DNA from: JAQICJ01 sp041686345
Lineage (GTDB): Bacteria > Myxococcota_A > Polyangia > HGW-17
Direction: 5' to 3'
Assembly: GCA_041686345.1 (NCBI GenBank)
Contig: JAWLEA010000016.1
Span: forward strand, 1 to 38,564
Length of the DNA stretch: 38,564 nucleotides
The notes beneath the pieces are model-generated. The model was not told the origin of the DNA. It made no database searches and saw only the letters and a program-made list of their open reading frames with translations. Positions within the stretch are counted from its first letter, which is position 1. Each line of letters opens with the position of its first letter. Of the stretch, positions 6,973 to 15,455 are shown in pieces. A program made the position numbers and the translations under genes.

Positions 6973-9249
6973 TTATTTTTTGGTGGTTTTTGTCTTTTTT
7001 TGCTTGAGAATTTTGAATTCCACTCTTCTGTTCTTGCGACGCAACCTTGCAGAAATATTGGCATATCTAGGTCTGTTTTTACCGTAACCTTTTACTTCAA
7101 GGCGAGAAGCTTCAACTCCTTGTTTGACCAGATATTTTTTAACTGCTTGAGCCCGTTTGCGGGAAAGCTTGAGATTATAACTTGAAGAACCGTGATTGTC
7201 GGTGTGGCCTTCGATTCTGACTTTTAAAACTTCGGGATGTTCGATCAAAATTGAAGCAACTGCATCAAGAGTTTCATAAGAACGCGATCTCAAAACAGCT
7301 TTGGCGTATTTGAAATGGATTCGTTTTTTAATACTGATTTTTTTGTAGCGTTTGCTGAGTGTAGCAACACTGCGCTTTGGTTTGCGTTTCAGACTTATTT
7401 GCAAATCCATTTTTTTGCATTTGGACATGGTGATAGTTTTTGAACGACTGAAATATTTGTCCTTTTTGAACACCACCTGATAAGCACCAGGCCTTACCTT
7501 GAGAACCACTTTTCCTTCTGGATCAGTGGAGCCTTCCCTGGTTAAGGAGTTGCCTTTCATTGTTTCGCCTTTAATTTGAACTTTAGCTTTTGACAAAGGT
7601 TTATTCTTTTTCTCACTTTTTACAAATACAGAAACAGGGCATGGTTTTGCCTGTTTGGATTTGAGTTTTACAATCAGGCTTTTTTGAGGTGTTTCCTTGT
7701 TAATTTTAACTTCAACTTCCTTGTTGTGATAACCTTTTTTCCAAAACTTCATTTTATACTTGCCGGGAGCCAATTCATAGGAAACAAAGCCACCGGATTC
7801 ATCACTTGATTGATCGCTTTTACCCAATCCTACATAGGAAATTTTAACTTTAGGCAACGGGTTTTCCTTGTCATCAATAACTTTACCAAGAATAATTCCT
7901 TTGAATTCCTTTTTGTCTACTTCCTTTATCTTTTCCTTGACCACTACTTTAGGCTTGCAAACAGCCGGAGCTGCGGTAGTACCAGGGGTTTTGTAATAAG
8001 TGATTCCAGCAAAAAGATTGTAAACGGGCAAAGAAGGAGAAACTGCATAACCTGGATAATCAAGTGCCAGTTCAACTCCACCCTGAACAACAAAATTTTT
8101 GGCGAATTGGTATTTCAAGCCGAAGGTCAACTGTTGGGAAAGAGCATCGTCAGGAGAACCTCCACCTGAAACATCAACTCTGTCCTGCCAGGTAAGCAGA
8201 TTGGAATCTGCTGAATCGGTAAAATAATTTAAATTGTAATCAACAAAGGGGATAATAAGATTGCCGGCAAGATTAATTGGAAATTCAAGCCCTGCAGTGA
8301 AGTTGATCCTGCTTCTGGAAACCCCCATAGCGAACTGTCTGACAACATATTGATAAAAAGGTTCCATACTGGCGTTTTCAGAAGAAAGTGGAGAATCTTC
8401 CATGAGAGCATAGGAATTGTCATAAATAAAACCGAGATTGACATGTCCTATTATTCGGAGAGGCAAAGAACCTCTAAGCCCTTTACTGTCAAAACGAGCC
8501 AAGCCGATCGCTCCAAGGGAACTGGCAGCCGGATCGGGATAAACCTGACCCACTCCACTCACAAGTTTGCCAAATCCCTGCAAACCCAAATTCAAAAAAC
8601 TGTTAACCGGATAGACATATTTGACAGAAAAAAGAAAATCTCCTAGAGCCGATTGCATATCAGGCTCGGCAGATAATACCTCATGATTTCTTTCATTTAC
8701 ATTGGCGTGGGCAAAAACAGAAGCTGAAATTTCGAAATTATGTGGCAGAAAAATTCCCCATGAAATAAGTCCTCCAAACCTGGAATTCTTTTCATTAGCA
8801 TCAGCTATAATAAAATCAGACCAGGAAAAATAATCCATTCCGTAGCCCAGATAAAAAGTCCAGGGCTTTGCGGTTGCAGCTGCAGCAGTATAACGAAGAC
8901 CAACATTTCCGTTTTTGTTGATACTGGGAAAAACCGAATAATCGGAGATAGATCTCGAAGCAGTACCAGAACTTTTTTCTGTTTTTGCAGTTTTTTCATC
9001 AGTCAACTTTGTTTTGTCGGCGTCAGATCCAGGTTTGAGTTTTTCTTGAGATGTATCATTTTGTGCAGCTTCAACTTCTTTCGATTCCGGCTTTTTATCT
9101 TTATCATCTGCAAGAGCTGCAAAAGATGATTTTTCAGGTTTTTCTTCATTTTTATTTTCGGTCGCATCAGTTGTTTTATTTTGAGCAACAGCAGAATTCC
9201 AAACAAAATTTGAAAACAATATTATTAAAAGGGAAAAAACCGCTTTCAT
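6973..9249 (-). CDS. OmpA-family outer-membrane protein with PEGA/CarboxypepD-like domains
   Basis: Start chosen at ATG 9249, four bases after GGAGGT; a GTG at 9261 would overlap that site. A Sec signal (about 1-22, ending SAVAQ) is followed by a Lys/Glu/Asp linker (25-90). Next is a 300-residue region rich in aromatic beta strands, likely an outer-membrane barrel. Two carboxypeptidase-regulatory/PEGA-like beta domains follow (about 445-535 and 535-625). The C-terminal OmpA peptidoglycan-binding domain (about 640-750) has RIEGHTDNHG and the conserved RAQAVKKYL helix. It probably links the outer membrane to the wall. The gene lies among surface lipoprotein genes on the same strand. Confidence 0.88.
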   Translation of the reverse strand: MKAVFSLLIILFSNFVWNSAVAQNKTTDATENKNEEKPEKSSFAALADDKDKKPESKEVEAAQNDTSQEKLKPGSDADKTKLTDEKTAKTEKSSGTASRSISDYSVFPSINKNGNVGLRYTAAAATAKPWTFYLGYGMDYFSWSDFIIADANEKNSRFGGLISWGIFLPHNFEISASVFAHANVNERNHEVLSAEPDMQSALGDFLFSVKYVYPVNSFLNLGLQGFGKLVSGVGQVYPDPAASSLGAIGLARFDSKGLRGSLPLRIIGHVNLGFIYDNSYALMEDSPLSSENASMEPFYQYVVRQFAMGVSRSRINFTAGLEFPINLAGNLIIPFVDYNLNYFTDSADSNLLTWQDRVDVSGGGSPDDALSQQLTFGLKYQFAKNFVVQGGVELALDYPGYAVSPSLPVYNLFAGITYYKTPGTTAAPAVCKPKVVVKEKIKEVDKKEFKGIILGKVIDDKENPLPKVKISYVGLGKSDQSSDESGGFVSYELAPGKYKMKFWKKGYHNKEVEVKINKETPQKSLIVKLKSKQAKPCPVSVFVKSEKKNKPLSKAKVQIKGETMKGNSLTREGSTDPEGKVVLKVRPGAYQVVFKKDKYFSRSKTITMSKCKKMDLQISLKRKPKRSVATLSKRYKKISIKKRIHFKYAKAVLRSRSYETLDAVASILIEHPEVLKVRIEGHTDNHGSSSYNLKLSRKRAQAVKKYLVKQGVEASRLEVKGYGKNRPRYANISARLRRKNRRVEFKILKQKKTKTTKK

Positions 9250-9344
9250 TTTTACCTCCACATACTGGTAATGTATTTTTTGGCAGACATAGTTAGTTTT
9301 TTAGCACACATTCCATAAAATTAAAATTGTATTCTGCAAGTAAT

Positions 9345-10223
9345 TCAATTTACTGATTGGGCACAGCGAAAACCAAGTTGAGGAGCAAAAAATTCTGCCG
9401 GAACCACCTGCCTGATTGTAGTTCTGATACTGGCAGGGCTATCAAGGCAGGAGCCTCCCCTGATTATATGGTTCTTTTTTTTATCTTCTTTAATTTTAAT
9501 AGATTCCAACCGATTATAACCTGCTTTTCTGCCTTTTGGATCATTTTGCTTGTCCCAGGATTCTTTCAGGGTTGCAGTCCATTCCCAAACATTACCCGCT
9601 TGATCCATGGTTCCATAGGGAGATTTTCCCTGAGGACAGGAGCCAACAGGCTTAGGTGCCAATGAAGAACATTGATTAAAAACAGCTTTTTTGCAATCGG
9701 GAGGAGATTCACCCCAGGGATAACGACGAGCATCCGTCCCGCGAGCAGCTTTTTCCCATTCAAATTCTGAAGGCAGACGTTTATCAACATATCTGCAATA
9801 ACGGGAGGCATCCTTAAAAGTTATACCAGAAACCGGGAGACTATTTTCCAACTGCATTTCCAACCGAGGCGAGGAACATATATTGGCTTTAATGCATTTT
9901 TCGTATTCTCCCCAAGTAACTTCAAATTTATCGATAAAAAAACTGTCAACAAAAACCATTTTCTGGGGTTTTTCCAATCTGCCTCCTGCTGTATTACCCA
10001 GGTAAAACTTGCCTGCAGGAATAAAAACCATACCTGCAGGAGCCTTTTTGGAGGTTTTCACAGGAACATTTTCCAAATCCACACATTTGTGTTGTAGACA
10101 TAATTTTCCAGAGTCACACTGGGAATTTGAAACACACTCGCCCCAATCTTCTGAATAAACTACTTTGTTTCTCTCTTTACATCCAAATGTCAGAAAAAAC
10201 AAACAAAATAGAAATGTTTTCAA
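9345..10223 (-). CDS. FGE-sulfatase (SUMF1-like) domain lipoprotein
   Basis: Lipobox LTFGC with Cys15 marks a lipoprotein. A short Cys-rich segment follows (about 27-50, CVSNSQCDSGKLCLQHKC), then a formylglycine-generating-enzyme-like domain (about 63-292). Motifs seen are MVFIPAGKFYLGN, FFIDKFEVTWGEYEKC, RLPSEFEWEKAARG, GNVWEWT, IIRGGSC and LGFRCA. The family includes true sulfatase-activating enzymes and many catalytically different or binding proteins. No sulfatase gene is nearby, so sulfatase activation is not supported. A full MITE-like copy lies 20 bp upstream of the start and may affect expression. Confidence 0.88.
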   Translation of the reverse strand: MKTFLFCLFFLTFGCKERNKVVYSEDWGECVSNSQCDSGKLCLQHKCVDLENVPVKTSKKAPAGMVFIPAGKFYLGNTAGGRLEKPQKMVFVDSFFIDKFEVTWGEYEKCIKANICSSPRLEMQLENSLPVSGITFKDASRYCRYVDKRLPSEFEWEKAARGTDARRYPWGESPPDCKKAVFNQCSSLAPKPVGSCPQGKSPYGTMDQAGNVWEWTATLKESWDKQNDPKGRKAGYNRLESIKIKEDKKKNHIIRGGSCLDSPASIRTTIRQVVPAEFFAPQLGFRCAQSVN

Positions 10224-10242
10224 AATAATCCTCTTTTTTAAT

Positions 10243-10405
10243 AGTTCCCATCCCAGAAGTGGTGTTTTTGACTGGGGAAGAAATTGGATTGAGATGCGCG
10301 GAATAACTTCGCCGACATAGTTGATACTATTTCAAGAAGTTATGACAAAGCAGATTAATTCAATTTCCGTCGCCAGACGATGACATCCATTTTTGGGATG
10401 GAACT
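10243..10405 (-). repeat. MITE-like element, full copy 2
   Basis: A 163-bp copy in reverse orientation to copies 1 and 3. Terminal repeats are AGTTCCCATCCCA at the left and GGGATGGAACT at the right (one base deleted). The central stem is 10303-10310 (ATAACTTC) with 10336-10343 (GAAGTTAT). Compared with copy 1, the terminal G-C pair is replaced by A-T, a compensatory change. A clear target-site duplication is not visible. It lies between the Ig-like lipoprotein stop and the FGE-like gene start. Confidence 0.85.
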
Positions 10406-10462
10406 AAATAACCTTGTTTAAAAAAATAAACAACTTGGTACTTCAGGTCAAAATAAAAATTT

Positions 10463-12457
10463 TTAATTAAGATCTTTTCGGCGAACTTCGTTTTGGTTGA
10501 ATTGAAGACTTGTACAAGGGGTCGATGTAACCAGAGGAGGTGAAGTTGAATTATCAAGAGTTCCGGTGCAATCAGGTGCGAGCGATTCGTTTTGACATTC
10601 TGCCGATTGGGGGCCCTGTACAGGATCATAATTGTATTCAATGCAAATCCTCAGGGGTCGACTGACACCTGCATTGCCTGCATTATCGACAGCCTTGACT
10701 GCAGCACAAGTCCACCCTTCCGAAATATTATTGGCCAGGGAATCAAATTGAATTCCTGCACATAAGGTGGGATTGGTGGAATCTACCGGAGGCAGGGTGT
10801 AAATAGCCGGTTCAGACATATCATAAGTATACCAGACAGCAGTGGTAATATCTCCGGAAACTACAGGACAAAGGGGATCAGGAGGATCAGTATCATCTCC
10901 GGGAGCCTCACAGCCAATACCCGGATCGGGTAAGGAGGAATCAACCGTAAAATCTGCACTTCCGGTGGGATCAATTTTATACATTTGAAGCATAAGGGTT
11001 TCCAGGGAACTGCCGGTAAGATGAACAGTGGGAACAAGTTCCGGGTTGATACTGTCACAAATGCCATCGCTGTTAGAGTCGACAACCAGAGGATGATCAG
11101 CATCGTCAAGGATATATAGTTCAACTGAAGAATGATCAACCAGAGAAAGTGGGGTATAAACACTTCCGGGAGCATTATTCCCCTGATCTTCAACTCTTGC
11201 CCGTATCCAGAACAATTGGGAAACAACTTCCATGTCATCGACTGCACTTTCCCCTACAGGATCGAATTCCCAAGAACAACTGATGAGGCCGTCAGCATTT
11301 TCTTCGGCCAACCTGAAATTTTCTGGAGGATCCATACTTGCCAGAGGCGAAGTATTGTCCAAAGCAATCTCGAAACCGATTGAAGCTTCATTTTCAAGTT
11401 GATCTGAAGCAAAAACCTGTAGAGCCGGCCAGACAAAATTGGTGGGAAGAACAGAAGTATCAAAGGAACCGGCATAGGCATCAGTTCCTTGAACCTTGGC
11501 AAGGGGTATTTCGTAGTTTAAATCATTATTGCCGATAATGGCAAAAACAGATGAAGTTTGAACACCAGCCGGATCGACAATCTCAGCCTCAATCTGAATA
11601 ATCCCTCCAACAATTTCGCCGGGAGAATGGGAAAGGATCGAAATAACAGGACCGTTGTTGTCAATTGTAAAATCAACTTCCCTGGTAGCACTGTTGGTTA
11701 AAGAATTGAAAGCCTCTAAAACAATTCTTTTTTCACCTGTCAGGGGTGGAGAAAAAATTGAATCTTCAAAAACAATCTCGGTATTGTATGTAACAGTAAG
11801 GGGATTGCCGTTTGCTGTCTCAGTTGATTCATTATCTACAGTCAATTCAATTTCAACATTTCCAATAAAACAATTGGTATCACCGGGAATTATCCCGTCG
11901 TTGTCATATACTGTAAAGGAAAGATTGAGAGCACCGTGATAACGATCACCATCTTCCGGAGAATGAACTGTAAAAGTAGGTCCCTTATCCAGATTAAAGG
12001 TGCCATCTGTATAAGAAGTCCTGCCTTGAACATCTTGAGCCGTAATTCTGAAGGTAGTATCTCCGTCAGGAATTTCCGAGAGGTCGATTGTGACCATAAA
12101 GCCATTGTCTGTGGTGGGATCCACAGTCATTGAATATTCATCTCCCTCAACAGTTACCATGACAGAACCATAATCCACACTTGAACTTCCTGATACTATG
12201 ACTGCTTTAATCTTTAGAAAATCAGCACTTACAACCTGCCCGGTCTCAGGGCTGGTTATGGTGATTTCGGGACCATCTGGATCAGCGTCAGGGACATCAG
12301 GAAGTTCAGTATGATCTTGGGAACCGTCGGCATCAATCCCAGTATCTTCAACTCCTGAATCATTTGGAGGCACTGGATTGTAGTCATCATCGTTTTCACA
12401 TCCCCCGGAAAAAACCATTAAGAAAAGGATTATCAGGATTTTAAAGCTAATTTTCAT
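10463..12457 (-). CDS. Large surface lipoprotein with Ig-like/cadherin-like repeats
   Basis: A 664-residue protein with a signal peptide and lipobox FSGGC (Cys20). An Asp/Pro-rich linker follows (21-63, with DADGSQD and DVPDADPDGP). Next are at least three beta-sandwich-like repeats starting PEITITSPETGQVV, PTFTVHSPEDGDRY and PVISILSHSPGEIV, typical of bacterial Ig-like domains. The C-terminal half has DSNSDGICDS and several Cys. The Asp-rich linker after the lipid anchor is common in myxobacterial-type surface proteins. Its function is probably adhesion or structural, not specifically known. Strong GAGGTG upstream of ATG. Confidence 0.8.
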   Translation of the reverse strand: MKISFKILIILFLMVFSGGCENDDDYNPVPPNDSGVEDTGIDADGSQDHTELPDVPDADPDGPEITITSPETGQVVSADFLKIKAVIVSGSSSVDYGSVMVTVEGDEYSMTVDPTTDNGFMVTIDLSEIPDGDTTFRITAQDVQGRTSYTDGTFNLDKGPTFTVHSPEDGDRYHGALNLSFTVYDNDGIIPGDTNCFIGNVEIELTVDNESTETANGNPLTVTYNTEIVFEDSIFSPPLTGEKRIVLEAFNSLTNSATREVDFTIDNNGPVISILSHSPGEIVGGIIQIEAEIVDPAGVQTSSVFAIIGNNDLNYEIPLAKVQGTDAYAGSFDTSVLPTNFVWPALQVFASDQLENEASIGFEIALDNTSPLASMDPPENFRLAEENADGLISCSWEFDPVGESAVDDMEVVSQLFWIRARVEDQGNNAPGSVYTPLSLVDHSSVELYILDDADHPLVVDSNSDGICDSINPELVPTVHLTGSSLETLMLQMYKIDPTGSADFTVDSSLPDPGIGCEAPGDDTDPPDPLCPVVSGDITTAVWYTYDMSEPAIYTLPPVDSTNPTLCAGIQFDSLANNISEGWTCAAVKAVDNAGNAGVSRPLRICIEYNYDPVQGPQSAECQNESLAPDCTGTLDNSTSPPLVTSTPCTSLQFNQNEVRRKDLN

Positions 12458-12674
12458 AAAAACACCTCAATAATAATATAGTTTACAACTCCCTGTCTTG
12501 GCAAATATTTTCTTGGTCTCAACAAACAAAAATTTTGTATTTATTAACAGGATTAGATGATTTGGATTTGAAAAACTGTAAAATTGGGTTCAGATAAAAA
12601 ACTTGAACCCCATTTTAAATTGTAAAAATTACAGTTGAAAAATCAGAAGGGAATTTAAACAAGAAGTGATGTTT

Positions 12675-13696
12675 TTATACATATTTCTGGCAATTATCGC
12701 ACCAATTGCGCTGATATTGCTGAATATATCGAGTTGGTCCACCACAGGTAGTGCATCTTTTACTTTGAGGTTGAGCCTGCTGCTGAGGTTGAGCCTGTTG
12801 CTGAGGTTGAGCCTGCTGCTGAGGTTGAGCCTGCTGCTGGGGTTGAACCTGCTGTTGGGGTTGAACCTGCTGTTGTGGTTGAGCCTGCTGCTGGGGTTGA
12901 GCCTGTTGCTGGCCAAAATTATTGCCAGGCTGAGCTCCCATGGCTCCGCCGGCGGCCACACCGCCCATTGCCTGACCCATGCCGGAATTTTGGGCTTTTT
13001 GAAGCATATTGTTTGCTTTTTCTACAAAAGAATTGGGAAGAAAAGTTTGAACTGCACCTTCTTCTTTGAAATTCTTGACATAATACATGATACAAAAAAT
13101 AAAGGCAGGCAGAAGAGTAAGAACAGAGGAAAGAGCAAAATCAAAACCGTTGTTTTTGAATTCGAAGGTGAACAGGATACGGATAAGCTCTGAAAGTTGC
13201 AAAAGGCCGATAAAGCCAACTAAGAATACAGCAAGTGCATAGAAAAGTTTGCGGGGTATGAAATTCTTTTTGACATCCAGTTTGACCAGAATGAATTCCA
13301 CAATAACTATCACCAGAGTGTAGCCGATGAAAATGGACAAGGAAGTCTTGATGCCCTCTCCAATTCCAACGGGACTGCTGAATATTTTGCCGACAAATGT
13401 ATTGAGAAACCCGGTTACGGACATTATTGCCCCGAGAAAAAAGGACAATTGGATGGAATAAAGTACGACCTTAAGGAAAAGTAGTTTATCCTGCTTTTCC
13501 TCATCTTTGTCTTTTTGAAGCATGAATGCCAAAGCGAAAAGAATGGGAATAAAAATAGCTGACATNNNNNNNNNNGATAAAAAGGTTTGGCCAGAAACTC
13601 GCTCATCATTTGGCCGATGTTAGCCCCCATCCCGCCAAATCCTCTTCTTGCAAAAGCCAAAGATAATTCAGAAAAAGAACTCAAAACTGTTAACAT
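12675..13696 (-). CDS. Gln-rich zinc-ribbon membrane protein (interrupted by assembly gap)
   Basis: The true start is probably ATG 13696, with AAGGTGG six bases upstream. The N-terminal 40 residues (MLTVLSSFSELSLAFARRGF onward) run into ten Ns at 13566-13575. After the gap, the frame beginning at 13565 encodes the rest: about four transmembrane segments, an (A)QPQQQ repeat region of nine or so units, and a C-terminal zinc ribbon (CTTC...CDNC). The two halves are out of frame only because the gap is shown as ten bases; a gap of 3n+2 bases restores frame. The family is not recognised. It resembles other zinc-ribbon membrane proteins in this window. Confidence 0.75.
12775..12912 (-). repeat. 18-bp tandem repeat coding PQQQAQ
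   Basis: Seven to eight 18-bp units (plus-strand form TTGAGCCTGCTGCTGAGG) with scattered substitutions, in frame within the membrane protein gene. The unit codes Pro-Gln-Gln-Gln-Ala/Val-Gln. Confidence 0.85.
13566..13575. other. Assembly gap (10 Ns)
   Basis: A run of ten Ns inside an otherwise continuous gene. Ten is a typical placeholder length, so the real size is unknown. It probably lies in a transmembrane-coding region of the gene at 12675-13696. Confidence 0.98.
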
Positions 13697-13979
13697 ATTA
13701 TTCCACCTTTCTTGTGCAAATTATTTGAAAATTTTATAATCATCCATGAATTCCTATTTCGGAATATGCTGTATAATCAGCAAGGCGTTGAAAAACAGGA
13801 ACCTGTTAAAATGTCTGGCACTCAACTTGCCAATAATTACTGACGAATACAACCTGTTGAAATTTAATATAAACTATATTTCAAAATTTCTTCCTTAATG
13901 TATTTTGAAAAATAACAATTTTAGCATTTATATACAACTATTTTTGCAAAATTTTAAATTTTATTTGAATTGAATAGAT
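13697..13979. other. Intergenic AT-rich region
   Basis: No convincing ORF is seen on either strand. The stretch is AT-rich and must contain the promoter of the minus-strand membrane protein gene. A 14-bp palindrome (AACAGG-AA-CCTGTT) lies at 13794-13807 and could be an operator, but there is no further support. Confidence 0.5.
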
Positions 13980-14143
13980 AGTTCCCATCCCAAAAATGGA
14001 TGTCATCGTCTGAATACGGAAATTCATCTCATCTACTTTGTCATAACTTCTTGAAATAGTGTCAACTATGTCTGCGAAGTTATTCCGCGCATCTGAGACA
14101 AATTTCTTATCCAGCCAAAAACACCACTTCTGGGATGGGAACT
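13980..14143 (+). repeat. MITE-like element, full copy 3 (reference copy)
   Basis: A complete 164-bp copy. It runs from AGTTCCCATCCCA to TGGGATGGGAACT, giving 13-bp perfect terminal inverted repeats. The flanks share AGAT on both sides (ATAGAT before, AGATAC after), a possible 4-bp target duplication. The stem is 14043-14050 (ATAACTTC) with 14076-14083 (GAAGTTAT), plus an inner ATAGT/ACTAT hairpin and an outer TCTCA/TGAGA pairing. It ends 8 bp from the stop codon of the DtxR-family gene. No transposase is encoded. Confidence 0.88.
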
Positions 14144-14151
14144 AGATACAA

Positions 14152-14910
14152 TTACTCAACGATAATGTAGCGACACAATTCGACAGGGAGTTGAACGTCC
14201 AAATCTTCCAACTCAAGAATAATCTCTTCTTCGTTAGATAATTTATTTTTTACCATTACTTTGTCACCCGGTAAAACACCAAAATCAAGCAATTTTCTCC
14301 GAGTAATCTTGTCTCCTTCTATATGAAGTATTTTAACCGAGTTTCCAAGTTTAATCTGGCTGAGATCTTTTTGCAGATCATTTTTGGAATTAACTTGTTT
14401 TATACATGATGAACAATTCAAAAAAGAATCATTTTCAATTTTTTCCAACCCTGGATGGATAACATGGCAATTGTGGAATTTGTCCCAATAGGAATCGCTG
14501 ACATCAGGACAGATAAGTAGAAATTCAAAAAGCTTGACAAAATTATCAATGACTTCAGATGTAAGAACATGTTCCATCGCACAAGCATTTTCCTCAGCTA
14601 CCTCAGCAGGAATATGAAGAATTTCCTGCAGAAACTTCTTGAGAATTTTATGTCTTGAAAAAACTTTGCGAGCAATTTCTTCACCTGAAGGGGTAAGTTT
14701 TATATATTCTCTTTGGGCATACTCAATCAATCCAAATTTGGAAAGTCTTTTCATGGCAGGAGAAACAGAACCCGGTTTGACTTCGCGTTTTTCTGCAATA
14801 TCTTTGACTCTGGCAAAGCCCTGCTTTTGAGAAAATCTGAAGATTGTTTCGAGGTAATCCTCAAGAGCTTTGGTTAATTTTATTTTGGTATTATGTTTTT
14901 TACTGCCCAT
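14152..14910 (-). CDS. DtxR/MntR-family metal-dependent regulator with FeoA domain
   Basis: A 252-residue protein. The N-terminal winged helix-turn-helix (about 12-75) has DYLETIF, RVKDIAEKREVKPGSVSPAMKRL and the KLTPSGE wing. A metal-binding/dimerisation domain follows (about 76-145, HKILKKFLQEIL, ENACAMEHVLT). The C-terminal FeoA/SH3-like domain (about 178-252) has ITRRKLLDFGVLPGDKV. This is the layout of iron- or manganese-responsive repressors. An insertion between the second and third domains has CHVIHPG and CSSC, which could bind another metal or an Fe-S cluster (inference). Transcription is divergent from the mevalonate operon. GGAG precedes ATG. Confidence 0.9.
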   Translation of the reverse strand: MGSKKHNTKIKLTKALEDYLETIFRFSQKQGFARVKDIAEKREVKPGSVSPAMKRLSKFGLIEYAQREYIKLTPSGEEIARKVFSRHKILKKFLQEILHIPAEVAEENACAMEHVLTSEVIDNFVKLFEFLLICPDVSDSYWDKFHNCHVIHPGLEKIENDSFLNCSSCIKQVNSKNDLQKDLSQIKLGNSVKILHIEGDKITRRKLLDFGVLPGDKVMVKNKLSNEEEIILELEDLDVQLPVELCRYIIVE

Positions 14911-15177
14911 AAAATCTCCAATTCAGGCAATTGCTTAGCGTTTAAAATAGAACTAAGGCTGGAACAATGGTGATTGAGGATGAACTGACAATACTGGATT
15001 AATCTGAAAAATGTTCAATTATTCAACTTGGTTGGTTACATCAGTGCAATCTCGTATATTTCTTTGACAAAACAATAGTATGTATAAATACTCAAGCAAT
15101 CAACAAAAATCCTCAACAAATTGTCCATCTATCAGAATGTTTTGGATGAGCAAGAAGTTGGTGAGGACATAAGGAAG

Positions 15178-15325
15178 CGGGTTATTGGCTGGGGAAAAAG
15201 TTTGCCTCAGATGCGCGGAGTAGCGGAGTAACTGCGCAGATATAGCCACTACTATTTCAAACAGTTACGACAAAACTGATGAGGTAAAATTCCGTCGCCA
15301 GACGATGACATCCATTTTTGGGATT
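15178..15325 (-). repeat. MITE-like element, degraded copy 4
   Basis: About 148 bp in the same orientation as copy 2. The left terminal repeat is missing and the right one breaks off after GGGATT. The central stem is kept as GTAACTG (15228-15234) with CAGTTAC (15262-15268). Relative to other copies, both arms changed together (CTTC/GAAG to CTG/CAG). A small duplication (GGAGTA) expands the region before the stem. CCTCA/TGAGG is also retained. Confidence 0.8.
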
Positions 15326-15358
15326 CAACACTACTTACATTTTATCTTTTTATCTTTG

Positions 15359-15378
15359 CCAAATTATTTTTCATTTGG
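15359..15378. promoter_or_regulatory. Inverted repeat upstream of the mevalonate operon
   Basis: CCAAAT, eight bases, then ATTTGG; the flanks partly extend it. It lies about 80 bp before the first ATG of the operon and could be an operator. There is no second copy to support it. Confidence 0.3.
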
Positions 15379-15455
15379 TAATTTTCACTAAAATATAGAG
15401 GTTATTCTCAACAAAAACTACAAATTTATCAATTACGGCTTTCTGAAAGAAAATT

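Larger units (their letters stand above)
14911..15455. other. Divergent intergenic region with MITE copy
   Basis: A 545-bp region between the DtxR-family gene (minus) and the mevalonate operon (plus). It contains a degraded MITE-like copy (15178-15325). A perfect TTGACA is present at 15064-15069 but without a -10 box at normal spacing. A TAAAAT box (15389-15394) lies about 60 bp before the first operon gene. No ORF or RNA gene was recognised. Confidence 0.6.

Noticed and set aside
15064..15088. TTGACA with TATAAA as promoter of the mevalonate operon
   Set aside because: The spacing is only 13 bases and it lies about 370 bp from the first gene with a repeat element between.
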